From JBLIOB01 sp047639575 (GTDB lineage: Bacteria; Bacteroidota; Bacteroidia; Flavobacteriales_D; Parvicellaceae), in NCBI GenBank assembly GCA_047639575.1, contig JBLIOB010000229.1, forward strand, positions 1 through 6,977: 6,977 nt of DNA, read 5' to 3'. The position numbers were made by a program, and so were the translations under genes. Positions within the stretch are counted from its first letter, which is position 1. Each line of letters begins with the position of its first letter. This document shows positions 5,821-6,977 of the stretch, in pieces. Below the pieces are notes generated by a model. That model did not search any database. It worked only from the letters and a program-made list of their open reading frames with translations, and was not told the origin of the DNA.

Positions 5821-6977
5821 ATGAAAAACATCATATTAATTTCTACTGCACTAATGATTTGTACGTTAATGCAGGCTCAGGAAGGATTCAAAACTAAATC
5901 CATATCCATATTTAAAAATGGATCAGCATTCTACATTAAAAATGCGACAGTAAACACGAAAGATGGCGGTTACACGGTTTCTGAAGGTTTGCCAGCTCCG
6001 CTATTCGGAACGTTTTGGATGTTTTCAAAAAGTAAAGAATTGAATGGCATTTCAAGTTTTGATGATGATGTGAAAAAGAAAACAGACGTTATATCCATTC
6101 ACGATATGCTTCTTGCCAATCTTGGATCGGAAGTCACTTTGTTTAGTGGTGAGGATCAATTGAAGGGTAAGATTGAAAAGGTAAATGCAAAAATAGTAGT
6201 CCTTTCTAATGGTGGTAAATGGAGTGCCGTAGAGTTGTCTGGGGTCAGGAAAATGGAGTTGGAAAGCGAGCCCAATATGCAATTTGATTTAGAGCAAAAA
6301 CAAAAAGTGCTTCATGTTAATTTTCTAAGCAAGAAACCAAAACAAGAGCTGGACTTAATGTATATGCAAAAAGGCTTAGGCTGGTTGCCGAACTATTTAA
6401 TTGAACTAAAAGATGAGAAAACAGCCCAGTTAACGTTACGGGCTACGGTTATTAATGATGCGGAAGACATTGAAAATACAGATATAAGTTTTGTAGTTGG
6501 AGTGCCCAACTTTAAATATGCGCACATGGTTTCACCTTTATTTGGAACAAAAGAAGTAGCGAGTTTTTTAGGAGGATTAGGTAATCGTTATTCCAATTTG
6601 CGAAATGAAATGGATAATTTCAGTAATTCGATCGCAAGTCAATCTATTTCTTACAATGTTGATGAAGATTGGGCAGGAAATTCCTTTACCCCTAGTTCGG
6701 TGGATGGCGCATCCCATGAAGATTTATATTTCTACAATATTAAAAACGTCTCTCTAAAGAAAGGCGGGAGAGCTTTGCATACTATTCTGCAAACAGAAGT
6801 TCCAATTGAGCATATTTATGAAGTAGACCTACCTCAAAACGGGAACAATGATATTTATAGGAGGTCGTTGAATTTTTCTTCTAACCACTCCAACGAAGTA
6901 TGGCATTCCATTAAAATCAATAACAACTGTGGCAAACCATTTACTACTGGAACGGCAATGGTAACTAAATTAACAGA
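5821..6977 (+). CDS. Secreted DUF4139 domain-containing protein (cut by right window edge)
   Basis: The frame is open from the ATG at 5821 to the window end, giving 385 codons plus two bases. A signal peptide (MKNIILISTALMICTLMQA, cleavage near residue 19) directs export; the Cys at 14 is not in a lipobox. Residues 22-155 form a beta-rich N-domain (KSISIFKNGSAFYIKNATV; LGSEVTLFSGEDQLKGKIEKV). From about 175 the DUF4139 region begins with QKGLGWLPNYLIEL, LTLRATVINDAEDIENTDIS and VGVPNF. It continues after a Ser/Asn-rich linker (about 249-300) with LYFYNIKNVSLKKGGRALHT, VPIEHIYEVDLP and NEVWHSIKINNN. These match the 'GW.P.Y...L....A.L..rA.v.N.aedI.n..l.lv.G.PnF' pattern of Bacteroidota DUF4139 proteins. 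Unlike MuiA-type relatives, no long coiled coil precedes the domain. The role is unknown; an envelope or surface function is inferred from the signal peptide. The start is the first ATG in frame, directly before the signal peptide, with an A-rich leader and no Shine-Dalgarno. Confidence 0.85.
   Translation, partial: MKNIILISTALMICTLMQAQEGFKTKSISIFKNGSAFYIKNATVNTKDGGYTVSEGLPAPLFGTFWMFSKSKELNGISSFDDDVKKKTDVISIHDMLLANLGSEVTLFSGEDQLKGKIEKVNAKIVVLSNGGKWSAVELSGVRKMELESEPNMQFDLEQKQKVLHVNFLSKKPKQELDLMYMQKGLGWLPNYLIELKDEKTAQLTLRATVINDAEDIENTDISFVVGVPNFKYAHMVSPLFGTKEVASFLGGLGNRYSNLRNEMDNFSNSIASQSISYNVDEDWAGNSFTPSSVDGASHEDLYFYNIKNVSLKKGGRALHTILQTEVPIEHIYEVDLPQNGNNDIYRRSLNFSSNHSNEVWHSIKINNNCGKPFTTGTAMVTKLT

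Noticed and set aside
5821..5880. Lipoprotein signal in the DUF4139 protein (Cys at residue 14)
   Set aside because: The residues before the Cys (LMI) do not fit a lipobox and the Cys lies inside the hydrophobic core; an ordinary cleavage site near residue 19 fits better.
6052..6282. 76-codon frame on the minus strand
   Set aside because: It is antisense to the DUF4139 gene, whose frame shows clear family motifs across the same bases; the minus-strand product has no domain.

Overview
The window looks like chromosomal DNA of a Bacteroidota bacterium, probably a Flavobacteriia- or Cytophagia-type lineage. The reasons are an AT-rich base composition, A-rich ribosome-binding regions mostly without Shine-Dalgarno sequences, a -7 box matching the Bacteroidota consensus TAnnTTTG, and families typical of that phylum (a carboxypeptidase-regulatory-domain outer-membrane barrel paired with a GLPGLI protein, and a Bacteroidota-style DUF4139 protein). 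No phage, insertion sequence, CRISPR array, tRNA or rRNA is visible. Most products carry an N-terminal signal peptide, so the window is essentially a cell-envelope region.

Left part, minus strand (1-3332). A large TonB-receptor-like outer-membrane barrel (3190 down to 419) is followed by a gene overlapping its end by 14 bases, which runs off the left edge (432 down to 1). That gene starts with GTG behind a strong AGGAGG and encodes the N-terminal half of a GLPGLI-family protein. The pair looks like a two-gene operon with its own promoter (-7 box at 3221-3228). It is insulated from the genes upstream by a perfect inverted repeat at 3262-3291.

Middle part, minus strand (3333-4846). A secreted leucine-rich-repeat protein with seven exact 23-residue repeats (4637-4020) is followed at once by the first half of a glyoxalase/VOC-fold gene, which has no ATG and a premature stop (about 4014-3784), and then by an unrecognised 146-residue protein (3773-3333). 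The three are tightly packed and probably co-transcribed. The VOC piece looks like a decayed remnant.

Right part, plus strand (4847-6977). An outer-membrane beta-barrel of the small porin/opacity type (4847-5596) is transcribed divergently from the leucine-rich-repeat gene. After a 224-base gap comes a secreted DUF4139 protein starting at 5821, cut off by the right edge after 385 codons. No gap between genes exceeds 300 bases. Gene functions beyond family level, including any substrate of the barrel proteins, cannot be read from this sequence.
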